A stretch of 64,000 nucleotides of DNA from Ophiocordyceps camponoti-saundersi (nom. inval.) (GCA_003339415.1 PDHQ01000173.1:1-64000); one strand, 5' to 3'. Shown: positions 34,441 through 47,984, counted from the first letter of the stretch. The notes: generated by a model from the letters alone, not told the origin. Made by a program: numbers and translations.

Positions 34441-35899
34441 TAATTATAATTTATTAGTTTACTATTAATATAATCCTTAAAGGTATCCTTTATAATTTAT
34501 ACTTACGTACTTTTATACTTATTATTTCTTCTTAATATCGCTATCTCTTTTCCTTAGTATACCCTATATACGCTCGCCTTACTACTTATCTCTTTTTTTA
34601 TTCTATTATAAATTTATAAGTTATATCCTAATCTTTCCTATTTATAATATAATTTATAATTTTCCTTAGTTATAGTATAACTTATAATCTTCCCTATTTA
34701 TAATATTACTAATTCTCTCTCTAATTACTATATATATATATATAAAAGCTAGTTATAAACTTATATTCTAACTAGATAAAACTTTATATAGTAATCTTAA
34801 TATTTTATATTACCCCTACCTTATTATATATTCCCTTTTACTTTCGTTTTCCTTCTAGTATATTCCTTTATTCTCCCTTCTATATTTCGCCTCTTTATTA
34901 TTATCCTTATATTATAATTATAATCTTAATAATAAATAATATTTATTTTTATTACCTTAATATAATTTTACGCGTAGACCCTAATATACTTTCTTATAAA
35001 ATATCTTACTATAATAGATATTTATATATATATAATATTACCTTATAACTTATATATACTCGCTACCTAATATATCCTCTATTCCTATACCTCCCCTTAT
35101 TATAAAAATACTAAAAAACTAACGCTAATTTATCCTTTTTTCGCCTAAACGATACTTTATATTAAGCGAGCTATTATACTTACCTATAATATTATAAAAA
35201 GCCCGCTAAGTTTATAAAGTAAAGAATATAATACTAAGAAATTTCTATACTAAAAGGGCAAAGTAATAATAGATAGATTAAAAAGAATTAGAAGATTCCT
35301 AAAAAGAGAAAACGAAAGCCCGTGCTTAGATTACCCGTATAAAGAAGCTTACTATTAAAGCTATAGAAATCGATAAGAGGAAGAAAACTAACTTACCCCC
35401 TAAAGATTTAGGTCCTAACTAAAACTTAATTACTATAGCGTTTACGTAACGTTTTATAACTTTAGTTACTTATAATAAATAACTAAATATTAATAAAATA
35501 TCTACTAATAAACTATAAAAAGAATATACTAATAATAAAAATATTAACGATAAAAATATTAATAGTTAATATATTAATAATTAATATAATATTTTTATAT
35601 AAATAATAATAATTATTATTTCTAAGTAATAGTATAAAATTCTTTTATTACTAGCTTAAAAGCTATATATTTTAATAGTAGTTATAAATATACTTTAGCT
35701 ATAGAATAAAAACTATATAGTTAAGTTTACTTTATAGTAAATACCTACGATATTTATATACTCCTTTATATAACTATTATCTTTAACTTATATATATTAG
35801 GATATATAGCTATACCGTATACGGTAATAAGCTTTATTAGTATCCTTTATTATAAAAGCGATAATATATTTATTTTCTATATAAAAATAGGAAAAGGAG
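34441..35899. other. AT-rich region with short tandem motifs
   Basis: Contains repeated TATTTATAATATAATTTATAAT-like motifs (34,630-34,710), a TA microsatellite (34,722-34,743) and AATATTAATARTTAATAT repeats (35,545-35,600). A Lys-rich plus stretch near 35,230-35,420 might be a coding scrap, not followed further. Confidence 0.45.
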
Positions 35900-36335
35900 A
35901 GATAAAGGTATAGGAACTATTTAACCGAACTTTTAAAACTTTATAATAATAGTTAACTTACTTACTCGCTATATAAAAGTCTAAAGTTTAAAGTAGATCT
36001 CTAATTCCGTTTAGTAAAGTTTTACTTATAAGCCCTTTTTAGTACTTAACTTATAATATATAACTTTTAGGAATATTATAAAGATAAGCTTTAAAGCTAA
36101 TAACTAGCTTAATTCTTCCTTTCTTAAGGGAAACTAAATAATACTATATATTTTATAATAACCGCTATCCTATCTTAAGCGCCTTTTATTACCCTTATCT
36201 ATATAAGGTATTAGAAGATAAAAAAATACTAATAACTATTTAATCTATCTTAGCGTAAGCTTTTATTAGTATTTTATATTCGTATAGCGCTTACTTTTTT
36301 TAGGTATTACTATTACCGCTATTAAACTGCCCTTT
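35900..36335 (+). repeat. Dispersed repeat family B, copy 3 (5'-shortened)
   Basis: Starts within the GGAACTATTTAA block and keeps the rest of the family order, including GGGAAACTAAA and the terminal TACCGCTATTAAA block. Confidence 0.75.
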
Positions 36336-36589
36336 ATTAGATAACTTCTACCTCGTAAAATCGACTATAGCTAAAGCCTTACTCTTATCTCTAAAAACTA
36401 CCGTTATCTAAGAACTCCCCCCCTTTATATAACTCTACGCTTACTCCCTATATATTCTTCCTTTACTAACGCGCTTACTCCTTTTCTCCTTTATAATAAA
36501 CTAAACTCTAGTATATATATATATATATATATATATATTAGCTTATAATAACTAACTTAAGATAATACTATAGTAATCTTAGAATCCGA
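36336..36589. repeat. AT-rich spacer with TA microsatellite
   Basis: A (TA) run lies at about 36,508-36,538; nothing else recognised. Confidence 0.6.
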
Positions 36590-37215
36590 TATTATAGTTT
36601 AGCGCGGGAAGAAGGATATTTTTAGTAAGTATAGTAGATACCTTAAGGGCCTAACTTCTTATTTAACTATAGCTTTTAGATAATATAAGGGGTAATCTTT
36701 AGCTTTTTAGGGATAAGTTAGATAGTAATTTTTTATAAAGAAAGCGATAAGAAGTCGGATTTCTATATAAAGATAAAAAAAATAAGGGAAAAGAAAAAGG
36801 GAACTATTTTACTAAAAATAGAAAATTATAAAAGAAGTATATAAATTAGTAATTTATAATATTAAATTCTAGTATTTAAAATAAGGTTATAATTCTATTT
36901 AGTAAAGTTTTACTATAAGTTCTCTTTAAAACTTAACTTATAATTTATAACTTTTAAGATAGCTATAAAAATAAGGTTAAGAATTAATTATTAGTTAATT
37001 CCTTCCTCCCTTAACGGAAACTAATCTATGCTATATATTTAGTATTATAATAATTCCTATCCTATCTTAACTGCCTTTCTTATTCCTATTATTATAAACT
37101 TTAAAAGGAAAAAAAGGGTTCCGGAACTATTTAATTTAACTATTTCTATACCCTTCGTTTTACCCTAAGTAAAGCTAATATATATCTTTCTTTATTATCT
37201 TTGCTACCGCCGCTA
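36590..37215 (+). repeat. Dispersed repeat family B, copy 4
   Basis: Full-length copy only about 250 bp after copy 3, same orientation. It begins with the GGGAAGAAGGATA block also seen at 25,615. Confidence 0.8.
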
Positions 37216-38459
37216 AAATATCTATCTATAATATATATATATATTTCCGTATTTATACCTATAAAAAAAAGTATTAAAGAAATTATATAGGGTTTTATAA
37301 CGTATATTTCGGTATTCTTAACGCCTTACTATTAAAAACACGACTAGTACGGCTACTAGTATTATTTAGCACCACCCCCCCCTTATTCTATATAAATTAT
37401 TATTTTAAGTTAAAATAAGTATAACCGCCCTCCTTTTTTAACGTAGTTATTATTTCTTTCTTAATCTATTAGTTCCCTTACTATACTAAAATTATCTTTT
37501 TATAGCTTTTTATATTTTTTTTCCCTATATATATATATAATAGAAAAAAGAAAAGTTAGATAATTTAGTAAAAGAATTAAATTATAGCTTTTAGGAAATA
37601 AGAGTATATAAGGATAATATCGACGATAAGTCTAACCTGCCCCGTATATACTAAATTAAACTCTAACTAAGCTTACTAGTACTCGCCTTTATAAGCTATT
37701 ATAAATAAATAATACTTATCTCTACTTACTTCTCCTACCCTATACTTACTAAACGCGTAATATATCCTTATTTTCTTTTTTTTAATATATATATTTAAAT
37801 ATACTTTTAATTCGTTATTTTTTCCTATATAGACTTTAATTATACTCCCGCCTAAGTATATAATCGCATTTTTTAATAAATATTTCTAAAAATAAACCCC
37901 TTAAACCTTCTTACTCGCGGTTTTATATACTTTACTAATATTAGCCGTATATTATTATTAAGCTTATACTCTCTATAATATCCGGTATAAGCCGCTTACT
38001 TAGCTATATACGGTTATTTCTTATAAAACTTAATATACTTTCTTATAAAGTAAAATTAAATATAAATAATACTTAGCGAAATAACTAAGAATTATAATTC
38101 GTTCTTATTACGATCTTATAATCCCCTTATATCTCTACTAGTATATCCCCTTATATATATATTTTACTACGATTTTACCTATAAGTTTTTCTTTTTCTTT
38201 ATCCTTTCTCCTTATATATATATATACTCTTATATACTTATATATAATATAAAAGACTTTATTCTATAATATAATCCTCCCTTACTATATATATTTAGAG
38301 CTTATAGCTAAACTTTTTAGCGATTAATAAAACTTATATTAGAGATATATTACTATTAATTAAACTTAAATCCTAGTATAAACTAAACTATAATTATAGC
38401 CTCTTATTTAGTAATTTCGATTATTATAAATATATTATAGGAATTATATATTATAATAA
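37216..38459. other. AT-rich region between repeat B and ghost gene G
   Basis: Contains a CCACCCCCCCCC tract near 37,369-37,380 and TA microsatellites (37,525-37,540; 38,215-38,230). No clear frame. Its position after a B repeat and before gene G suits an upstream region. Confidence 0.45.
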
Positions 38460-39586
38460 TTTAACTATATTCGCAGATTTTTTATTTTTAAGATTAGTTA
38501 AACTCTTCCCCTTACTTAGAGGCTAATAAGACTTATTATAAAAAATTAACTACCTTACGGAATACCGCTTAAACTTTTTAACTTAGCGGTAAGGCCTCTT
38601 ACGAACCTTTTTAGCTACTTACCCTAGTAAGATAGCCGAATACCGAAACTTAAGGGCGTTTAATAATTTTAAATATATACTTTTTTTTAATTATATTACT
38701 TAGTTTCGGGAAAAGCTTAGGATTATTATAATTTCCCTTAATAGTCCCGAAAGCTTTATAAGTAAGATAGAATATAGAAATATCTTTTATTATTAGTAAT
38801 TAAGTTTAAGTTAATTATACTACTCCCTATACTTATACCTATTATAATATAGAAATAGATACCCGTTTCCCTTATAGTTTTTATTTCGCTAGAATATATA
38901 GCGAAGCGCCTCGCTCCTATACCTATTCTTATTTCCCCTATCCCTCTTATTAATATTTAAGTTCGTAAGGCAGGTTTAATATATAAATACCTAAATATTA
39001 TATTAATTATCTACCTTATCGTAAAATTACTTAGAATAATACTAATAGAAACTAAGAATTATTATCCTATTTTTACTAAGATTTCTACCTACCCCCTAGC
39101 TTTTACTAGCACGTGCCCCTAACTATTTTACTAAGATTTCGCCTACTACGGTTTTTCTCTTTTCCCTCCTTCTTTATAGCTTAAAATCTTTATTTATAAT
39201 ACTAATATTATTATTTACTTAATATCTCCCTTCTATAATAACGTTTAGTAAACGTAGCTATTATAATATTTATATTATATTAACTAACTAAGTATTCCTA
39301 TACCCCTTAAAAAATTCTTTATTAAATTTTCCGACTTTCTCCTTATAGCACTTTCTTATCCCTATCGCTATTCTCTAAAAACGTATAACTATAATAATAG
39401 TATAGTTTTATAAAACCTAACTATATTTAATAAGTTATTACTTTATTAACTTTTCTATTTTATATATCCGAATATTAAAATAAAAGCTAAATATTATAAA
39501 AGAAACTCTAAAACTAATATTAAGCTTAAAAAGAATAATACTAAACCTAATATAAAGATAATAAATATTAAAATTAAAAAATAATT
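38460..39586 (+). pseudogene. Ghost gene G, unknown protein with basic C-terminal tail
   Basis: A plus-strand reading of about 370 codons, breaks TAA/TAG. Segments include LFLRLVKLFPLLRG, KIAEYRNLRAFNNFKYILF, FREKLRIIIISLNSPESF and SKIEYRNIFYY, then hydrophobic stretches and a Lys/Asn-rich tail with KAKYYKRNSKTNIKLKKNN that ends at a TAA near 39,586. The 39,4xx-39,586 tail may be in a different frame from the start. It might bind nucleic acid through the tail, but that is only inference. No family recognised. Confidence 0.45.
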
Positions 39587-39959
39587 TAAACTTATATTTA
39601 TAAGCTATATTTCTTATTCTCCTTATCTCCTTTCCTTTTTATATTATATACTTACTAATTATAAGCTTTATTTAAAAACTAGCCCCTTCCGCTTTTTAAA
39701 ATAACTAATAACTAGTTAGGTCGCCTCCGTAATATTATACTCCTAAGTATTAAGGTTAAAGATATTCTAACTATCTATATTAAAAAATTATTAAAAAATA
39801 AATTATCTCCTTTTTCTAATAAAAAGCTAGTATTTAAAAAAGCTAAGCGAAATAATTTACTTAAAAAAATAATTTAGGTATTACTATTATAAAACTCTAA
39901 AGCTAGCTTTCCCTTTATTATATTACGTTTTATAATTATACGCTAATATATATCTTATA
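39587..39959. other. AT-rich spacer
   Basis: No frame or repeat recognised. Confidence 0.45.
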
Positions 39960-40890
39960 AGTAATAGTAGCGGATACTTATAGCGTGTAACTATTAAGTT
40001 TAGTAATAGTTACCTTATAGCTAGTAATATCTATAAAGTTAAAAAGTATAGCGTATTTATTATTATTAATAACTCGGCTAATATTAGTAACTTATATTAT
40101 AATAGTTAGATAGCTAATAATCTAGTTAAGGACGTAACTAAATTATATAAAGCGCGGGATATTATTAAATATAAAGTACTTAATATTAATACGTAAAAGC
40201 GGAAGTTTAGCTTTAGCCTTAACTAATCGCTTTTTAAGATAAAAATAGCGATATAGCTTATCTATACTTAGATAAGGATAACGGAGGTGCTACTCTTATT
40301 AATAGCGATATAGATATAGATAATATTATCTTAAAGTTATAAAAAAGCGATAACTAAGTAACGGAGAATATAAGCGATATAAAAGGAGAGTAAAATAACG
40401 CTAAACTTTAAATTAGTAGCGGCGGTCTTAGGGCGCCTAAGAAAATCTTATAAGCTACCTACCTGCTTTACTTATCTTACTCTAAACCTAGCTCCGATAA
40501 GGAGCTTAGCTTTAGTAGTAAATAGCTAGCGTAATAAAAAAAAAAAAAAGGCTTCGGTTAAGGTTTATAGGATAATTACGCTTAACGCGTACGCCCTATA
40601 AATAGCGAGTAACTATAAGCGGCTACTCCTTAGCTAAGCTTAGTTATTAGCGCTATTTATCGCGTATATATTTTTCCGGATATATATAAGTAAGCTACCT
40701 AAGGCGCGTAAGGTAGCGGGGCGTGCGATTAAGATTATTAGCGTATAGGAAGAGAGCAAAAAGCTAAATATTTAGGTTACCTATCTTAACCTTATAGTTA
40801 TATTTCTAGAGGCGGGCGCGATTAATAAGTAAGGTATTTTAAGCGCTTAATATATAAAGGTATCTTTATCTTAAAACGCTTAAATAATAC
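39960..40890 (+). pseudogene. Ghost gene H, acidic-then-basic unknown protein
   Basis: A plus reading with an acidic middle (LDKDNGGATLINSDIDIDN near 40,275-40,335; later KPSSDKELSFSSK near 40,490), then a 13-A tract at about 40,538 where the frame may slip, then KASVKVYRIITLNAYAL and KLPKARKVAGRAIKI. It keeps more CG/GC than its surroundings. Stops are TAA/TAG. It abuts the C locus on the opposite strand. No family recognised. Confidence 0.45.
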
Positions 40891-40959
40891 GCCCCTATAA
40901 TTCTTAAATAATTCCCTTTTAGCGATTTTCTATATTATTATTCGCTATTTATATTTCCT

Positions 40960-42010
40960 TTTTATACTCTTACTTATATTACCTTATAACTTTAGTAATA
41001 TATTATACTCTATTTTAGAACGTGCTTATTAGCTTTAGCTATTTTAATAAAGTTTACTATAGTTCCGTCTAATAATTTAGAAAACCCGCTCTTATTATAA
41101 GAATTCCCTATAACGATATAATTAGCGTATTAGTTCCTAAACGCCCCGTATATAATAATATAATTATAAAACGCCTAGGGTACCTTATTATTACGATAAT
41201 AGCAGTATCGATTAATTACCTCCTTATAACTAGCTATTATAATACCTTATATTTAGTTATATTACCTAAAAAGGTAAGTAATATATATTTAATTTATATT
41301 ATTTAGGTTATTAATAACTACTATAAGAGTTATATTTTTTTTTAGTAGTATAGCTACTACTTAGCTCTCCTAGTCCTATTTTACTTTATTATTTCTTACT
41401 TTTCTAAAACGAATTTCTCCTAAACTTACGTTTATCGTATAGTACTTAAGTTTCTTAGCGGAATCTGCTAATATCGTTCCTAGCGTATAGTAAAGCTTCC
41501 TATTATATACGCTCTTTATAATTTACCCGAACGGGGATCTTAGAAAGTTTACCGCTATATAAGTCTTAGATAACGATATTTCGTAATCTCGATATAATAA
41601 TAACCCTCGAGAAATTATAAAATACTTAAAAAGCGTGCGTAAAGGAAAAAATACTAAATACTACCTATTTCTAATAATAAATAGAGTAAACTTAACGGAG
41701 AGAGGATTTTTTTCCACGCTATATAACTAATTTCTATATTTTATATATATATAGCTTCGATTACTAAGTTATTATATATTTATTCCCCTACTATATCTAT
41801 AAGTTACGATCTCTTCCTTTTAAATACCTCCTCTACTATTTTGCGAGTATTTTTATTTTTCACGCCCGATTTTATATATTATCTTTATAGCTATATTACT
41901 TTAGATAAACTTCGCTACCTACTTATATACTTTTCTTTACTAACTAATTAAAACCTAGGATTATAATACCTACGCGTTATAAGAATACTATAAGTAGAAG
42001 TATATAAAAA
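40960..42010 (-). pseudogene. C1, first of a family of minus-strand paralogues
   Basis: Minus-strand frame around 41,350-41,030 reads GIIIASYKEVINRY, then VP*AFYNYI, then AF**YANYIVIGN. Corresponding segments occur in C2 (LVIEVVKRYYRY, INYIKVIREFRD, YTNYIIIG) and C3 (GIIVASYRDVVNLY, FYKYIKVTRAFRDRY, TNYIVI). Upstream DNA (41,640-42,000) also matches C2 and C3. Conservation of the amino-acid pattern despite DNA divergence argues for real protein. The family is not known to me; a DNA-binding or transposon-associated protein is possible. Confidence 0.6.
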
Positions 42011-42299
42011 TAATATAATATCTTAAGTCTTATTTAAAAATATAATAAAGAATAGTATAGTTTTTATAAGTAGCGAGTATAAATAATAACGCTATAATCT
42101 TACCGCTTAGCTATATACCCTAAACTACTTTATAGCGATCGTTTCCTTTTTAGGATTTTTAGTTATTACTTATAAAACTAATACTTACTTTTAAGCTATA
42201 AAGAAAGCACCTTTTAATTTACGTATATATAATACTTTCTAAGTATATTATACTTATATAATAATAATAATTAAGGTATATATTATTATTATAATTTTA

Positions 42300-42465
42300 T
42301 TATAAGGTAATAGTAGCACTAATAAAGGTGTTAATATTCCTAATATTATAATTAGGATAATAACTCTACTAAGTTTATATCGCTAAACTAGGCCTTTAAA
42401 AAGGGCTAGCAGCGCTAACTAAGTAAAAGGGATGCCTATAAGGTAAGTTATATAATAGATTCCCC
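42300..42465 (+). repeat. Dispersed repeat family D, copy 3
   Basis: Starts GTAGCACTAATAAAGG and ends GGGATGCCTATAAGGTAAG, in the same order as copies at 22.2 and 23.0 kb. It lies between C1 and C2. Confidence 0.75.
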
Positions 42466-42999
42466 TCTAAACCGCTATATAATAAGCGATAAAAAACCTA
42501 TAATAATCGCTATCGATAGATAAGTTTATAACGCTTTATCTTCTAATACCGAATATAACTCCTTATAAAAGTAAAGATATAGCGCGCTTATAATTAAAAG
42601 GAAACGCGCTTTACTAAATAATCGGATAGGCTAATAAATATAACCGAGTCTTACTAATTATATAATAAGCCTTCTTGCTAGTTAAACGTATAGCTTTTAT
42701 ATACCGATTAAAACGCTAAATAATAATACTCGAAATATTATCTTAATACCCTAACTATCTCCTCTATTTACTTAAAGACTTAGTATATAAAGAGCTAAAC
42801 TTTTAGAGAGATTTTTAATATATACTTTATAATATAATTTAAAAGTATTATACGCGGTAATTTAGTAATAAAACGCGTTCTTACTTAGCTTATTTAATAC
42901 TTATAAATAGTATATTTTTAAGATTTTTAGAAAATTCCCCTTTAAGTACTTTTTTTATTATAACTTACTATTTATATTCTTTTAGCATACTCCCCCTTT

Positions 43000-44620
43000 T
43001 ACTACCTTATAACTTTAGGCACTTATAATATATCCCGCCGGAACGTAGCTAGCTACTCTAAGCCCCTATTTAATATTTAAATAGTTCTTTCTAAGTAATT
43101 TAGTAATTTACCCTTATTTCTAATATATAAAGTTCCTATAATAATATAATTAGTATATTAATCCCTAAACTCCCTTATAACCTTAATATAGTTTATAAAT
43201 ACTTAGTGCACGCTTTTATTACTATATCTATAATATCGTTTAACTACCTCTCTATAACTAGCTATTATAATCCCTTATATTTAGTTAGGTATTCTAAGAA
43301 TATTAGCAATATATCTCTTATCTATATTATTCCGGTTATTAAAAAGTATAATAATACTTAAGTTTTTTTTCGTAAGTAAAGCTATTACCCTCTCCTCGCT
43401 ATTTTATTTTTTCTTAGTATTTTTTACTTTCCTTAAATAACTATTTAATAGACTTATATTCGTTATATAATACTTAAGCCTCGTAGTAGAGTCTGCTAAT
43501 ATTATTTCTAAGCTATAGAAGATCTTCTCCTCCCTAATAGTCTTCTTAATCCTCCTAAACGGCGATCTCGGGAAATCTACGTCCGCGGGAGTCTGCTACG
43601 CGGATATCTTACGATCTTGAGAAAAAGATAACCCTTAGGATATAGAAGAATACCTAAAGGGCGGCTATAAGAACGGAAAACCGAAGATTTTACCCTCTCC
43701 TTACGATAAATAAAGTAAAGTTAATAACGGGAGTGTTTTTCGCGCTATATAATAAATCTTAATACCTTATAAAATTTAGAAGAAAACGTAAATTACTACC
43801 GTAAGAAAGGAAATAAAAATTTTAATATTTTTATAATAGTAAATAAAGTAAACTTAATAAAAGAGGATTCCCTATATAGTATAATAAATATCTTAATTTT
43901 TATATATTTATATTTTAAATTATTAATTTCTTATACTTTTATTCCTTTTCTAACTTTTAAAGTTACGATTTTTTCCTTCTAAACGCTTTTCCTATATTTT
44001 TCTACTATTCTTTATTTACGCTAAAAGAATTTATATAATAACTCTCTAAACTACTTACTTAGAATATACTTCGGTACCTTCTTATATATAACTTAAACTA
44101 ACTAATTAGCTTTCGAGACTAGTAAACTTATTACCGATAATTTAACTAATAAGCTTATTAGATTACTATACTAGTAGTATATACTACCGGTACGTACCTG
44201 CTATTCGATTTTTCGAGTTTTTTTTTTAGTATTATATTATTTTTCTTCCCTCTCTCTTATAGCTTTAATATTTTTTCCTCGGCTTTCTGCCTCTTTTTTA
44301 GCACTAATAGTTTCTCCTTTTCTAGGTCTAATTTTCCCTATCCCTAAAAGGTATATTTTAAAGGTAGTAGAGAAAGTACTAAGGGCGTATATATAATATA
44401 TAAAAGCATAGTTTACTATAAGAGTTAGACTATATATTTTCGGAGGGTTAGACGATTCTCCTTTATATATCGACCCCTATTCCTAATACCTTTATTTCTA
44501 TATTTCCCCTTTTATTTTAAGTACGCCGGCCTTATACTAAGATACTTATACTTAAAAGGTATATATACTAAAGATTAGCCTAACCTAAGTAAGTAGACGG
44601 AATATAGTTCTATTTATCTA
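43000..44620 (-). pseudogene. C2, second minus-strand paralogue
   Basis: From its 5' end (about 44,600) a Lys-rich region (44,360-44,190) is followed by a segment matching KANxLAK of C4 (about 44,100), a short direct-repeat region (43,680-43,900), and the shared core IKVIREFRD*YTNYIIIG near 43,230-43,130. Stops are TAA/TAG. Its 5' third is an inverted repeat of C4 (46,330-46,970). Product not recognised. Confidence 0.6.
43900..44620. repeat. Left arm of large inverted repeat (partner 46,330-46,970)
   Basis: Complement of 46,330-46,970 in block order: TAACTAATTAGCTTTCGA (44,095 region), the AAACGCTTTTCCTATATTTTT block, TAGCACTAATAGTTTCTCC and GGCCTTATACTAAGATAC. The arms are about 0.65-0.7 kb, separated by about 1.7 kb containing C3. 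This may be terminal inverted repeats of a transposon or divergent paralogues. Confidence 0.7.
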
Positions 44621-44949
44621 TCGAGTTTATATTTTAGTATTCTTTCTATCCGCGCTATCCGGTATACTTAATAAATACCTATAAATAATATATATATAAG
44701 CAGCTACTTAGTAGGCACTTATATAACTTAGCTAGCGGGCCTTTTCTTCTTCCTCTATAGCTATATAGCCTAAGCTTAGCCTCTTTATTATTATACTTAT
44801 AAATATATATTTTACTTTTTCGTTACCTTATTATAATAATAATCTCTTTATAAAAGCTATTATAGTATACTTTTATTATTTAAAACTTTTTATCTTTAGT
44901 AATTTCCTTTATTATTATATTTTATTAATATTTATTTTCTATACCCCTC

Positions 44950-46130
44950 CCTGCGCGCTATTATAACCTTAGCTATTTATTATATATCCTGCCGGGACGC
45001 GTTTAATACCTCTAAGCCTCCGAATAGATATCGAAACCGTTCCCTTCTAAGAAACCGGAGGACTCTAATATACTCTTATAGCACGGATTTCTTATAACGA
45101 TATAATTAGTATATCGATCTCTAAAGGCCCTAGTAACCTTAATATATTTATAGAACGGCTAGGGTACGCTTTTATCCTTATATTCCCTATATAGATTAAC
45201 CACGTCTCTATAACTAGCTACTATAATCCCTTATATCTAGTTAGATATCCTAAGAAAGCGAGCGATTCGTTTCTAATTTATAATATCCGGGTTATTAAGA
45301 GCTAAGTAAATAGTTACGGCTCTCTTCGACTTTTTAGCTATAACCCTCTCTTTATTATCTTATTTTATCTTATTATTTATCGCTTTTCCTTAAACTATAG
45401 CTTAAAATATTTATATTAGTAATATATTACTTAAGTATCTTATTAGAATTCCCCGATACTATTTATAATATATAGTAAAGATTACTATTTTAGATACGCT
45501 TTCTAATTAGCCTAAATAGGGATTCGGGAAAATCGATAACCTTATAAATCTCCGATAAAGATATCTTATAATATAAATATAATAATAACTTTTAGGATAA
45601 TATAAGATACGTAAAAGGTAAGCGCTAGAAAAAAACGAAGATTTTAGCTATTTCTTATAATAAATAAAAAGAAGTTAATAAAAGGACGATTTTTTTAGGC
45701 GGCGCGATAAATCTCGATAACCCTTAATATATAAAAGAATACGAGAATCCTAATCGCGAAGAAAAAAAACGAAGATTCTACGCCTCTATAATAATAATAA
45801 ATAAAGTTAAGTTAATAAGAGAGGATTTTTTTATATAGCGCGACGAATCTCCTAAATTTATACGTTTACGCTTTAAATTACTAATTTACGCCGCCTTTAT
45901 TCTTTTACTAATATCTAAAAGTTATATTTTCTTACCCTTAAATACCTCCTCTGCTATTTTTCTAGTATTTCTATCCTTAACCCTTAATTCTATATACCCT
46001 CTTTATAGCTTTATTACTTTAGATAAACTTTAGTACTTATTTATATATTTTCTTCTATTAACTAATAAAAACTTAAGATTATAATACTTTTCTTTATTAG
46101 CTACCTAATTAAATTACTCCTATAGTTTAA
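44950..46130 (-). pseudogene. C3, third minus-strand paralogue
   Basis: The best-kept core of the family: GIIVASYRDVVNLYREYKD, then a VP*PFYKYIKVTRAF-type stretch and RDRYTNYIVIRNP around 45,240-45,080, then GNGFDIYSEA near 45,040. The 45,640-45,840 region holds two direct copies of a CGAAGATTYTA...GAGGATTTTTTTA block, also present once or twice by C1 and C2. C3 sits between the arms of the inverted repeat. Confidence 0.62.
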
Positions 46131-46329
46131 CTACCTTATAGTCTATACCTTAACCGCTTACGGCTTAAAACTAGTTAGCCTATTTATATAGCTTAATAGT
46201 TTAATTTAAAAGTGCTACTAAAGCTATATATTATATTACTATAATAAAGTTATTAGTAAAATAAAGCACCTCTCTTAATATTACCTACTTACTAAGTAAT
46301 ATATATAAATATATATATATATATATATT

Positions 46330-46990
46330 ATATTAGCTAATAGCTTCTAAGTATAGGTACCTTAGTATAAGGCTAGCTTACTTAAAACTAGGGGGGAAAT
46401 ATAGGACTAGAAGTACTAAGACTAGGGGTTAATATATAAAGGGGAATTATCTAACCCTCTAAAGGTATATAGTCTAACCTTTACGGTAAACTATACCTCT
46501 ATATATTATACGCCCCCGTACTTACTTCCTTACCCCTAATATACCCCCTCCGAGGCTAAGAAAAATAGGCCCGGAAAGGAAGAAACTATTAGTGCTAAAA
46601 AAAAAGCAGAAAAGCCTCGGAAAAAATATACTAAAGCCTAAGAATAGAGGAAGGAAAAAATAGCTATAAAAGTATAAAAATCGAACATTTTAAAAAAGGG
46701 TATATACCGATAATATATATTATCGGCTAGTAATCCGGTAACCTTATTAGTTAGATTATCTATAATAGGTGCGGTAATTTCGAAAGCTAATTAGTTAGCT
46801 AAGGACGCACGTAAGAAGGTACTAAAGTATATATAAAGTAAGCGTTCTAAGGAGCGTTATAAATAGTCTTTAGTATAGATAATAAACTATAAAAAAATAT
46901 AAGAAAAGCGTCTAAAAGGAAAGTATTATAATTTTAAAAAATAGAAAGGGTATAATAGCGTTATAAATTAGTAGACCGGGGCTTATTTAT
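46330..46990 (+). pseudogene. C4, plus-strand relative and right arm of inverted repeat
   Basis: A plus frame runs for about 190 codons: EAKKNRPGKEETISAKKKAEK near 46,553-46,615, KSNILKKGIYR near 46,680, SKANxLAKDARKKVLKYI near 46,780-46,840, SKRSKERYK and EKRLKGKYYNFKK to about 46,945. It is extremely basic and probably coiled or DNA-binding. The same sequence occurs inverted as the 5' end of C2. Only the N-terminal part of the C-type gene is recognisable here. Stops are TAA/TAG. Confidence 0.6.
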
Positions 46991-47960
46991 AAATAGAAAT
47001 GAAAAATTCAGCGCGCGTAGGAAAATTCTACTATTTTTAACTTTATCTACCCCGTTATTTTAAACCCGAAAAATCGTTTTTCTTTTAGCCTTTACTATAT
47101 AGTTTATTATTCTTATATTCCGAGGAAATATTATAATAAAGGTGCACTATCTTAAGCCGGGTAATAAGGTTATTAAGTTCCTAAAATCGCTATTCGGCGC
47201 TATTACTATTCGTAAAGGAAACGATCGAAAGATATTTTATACTCTTAGAATAAGAAACCCTAAGTTATCTAGGAGACTTTAATATCTTACTACTAATATA
47301 AGTAAACTTAGTAAAATAAGAAAAGAATAGGAATAATTATTATTAGAACGCGGAAGCGCGCGTAGCGGCTATGCCGCCGCTTAGGAACCCGATTATCTTA
47401 ATCGCGTATAATCCCGCTTATACTACTTATTAGCGTTAGATTATATCGCTCTTACGCTTCCCTAACTAGCTATAAGGAATTCTTATAATAAGCCGAGGCG
47501 AGATTATTTATTCTTACGCTAAATACGAAAGCTTAACTTTTCCGCTTACTATATATTATTATATTAAGGTCCCGGGCGTTTTTAGCGGTTATTATACTAA
47601 CTATATTATTATAGAGCGCCCTTATAATTACCTAACTAGTTTATCGTTAGGAGGCTTAAGTTTTAATAATATTATTACGAATTTATAAGCGGTTTTATAT
47701 TATATTAGCCTTAACCTAGCTTATTAAGTTAGTAGCTTTAGTATATTCCCTCGTATATAGATAATATAAAAGTATAGGGAGATAAGAAAAAGAGGAAAGG
47801 AAAGGGGAAATAATCGCATATATCCTTAATATTATAATAATTTACTATAGTTTCCTTAAAGTAAAAAGCATAATATAAAGAAATATAGTAAAAAATATAG
47901 GAAAGAAAGAGTTTATAATAAAAGAAAGAAATAAAAGAAAAGAGAAGGAAGTTAATAAGG
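46991..47960. other. GC-richer region, strand of coding uncertain
   Basis: Both strands can be read with moderate numbers of stops over 47,130-47,480. The plus reading has VHYLKPGNKVIKFLKSLFG and RNPKLSRRL. The region keeps several CA/TG and many CG. I could not decide the strand or family. 47,760-47,960 is purine-rich AT DNA. Confidence 0.35.
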
Positions 47961-47984
47961 TAAAGGTAAAACCCTAATACGCTT

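Noticed and set aside
46330..46990. pogo/Fot1 transposase tail for the basic C4 protein
   Set aside because: Lys/Arg-rich tails are similar in texture, but no DDE region or HTH could be followed; composition alone is not enough.
47130..47480. LAGLIDADG homing endonuclease
   Set aside because: A few hydrophobic-basic segments looked suggestive, but no LAGLIDADG-type motif is present and both strands read equally well.
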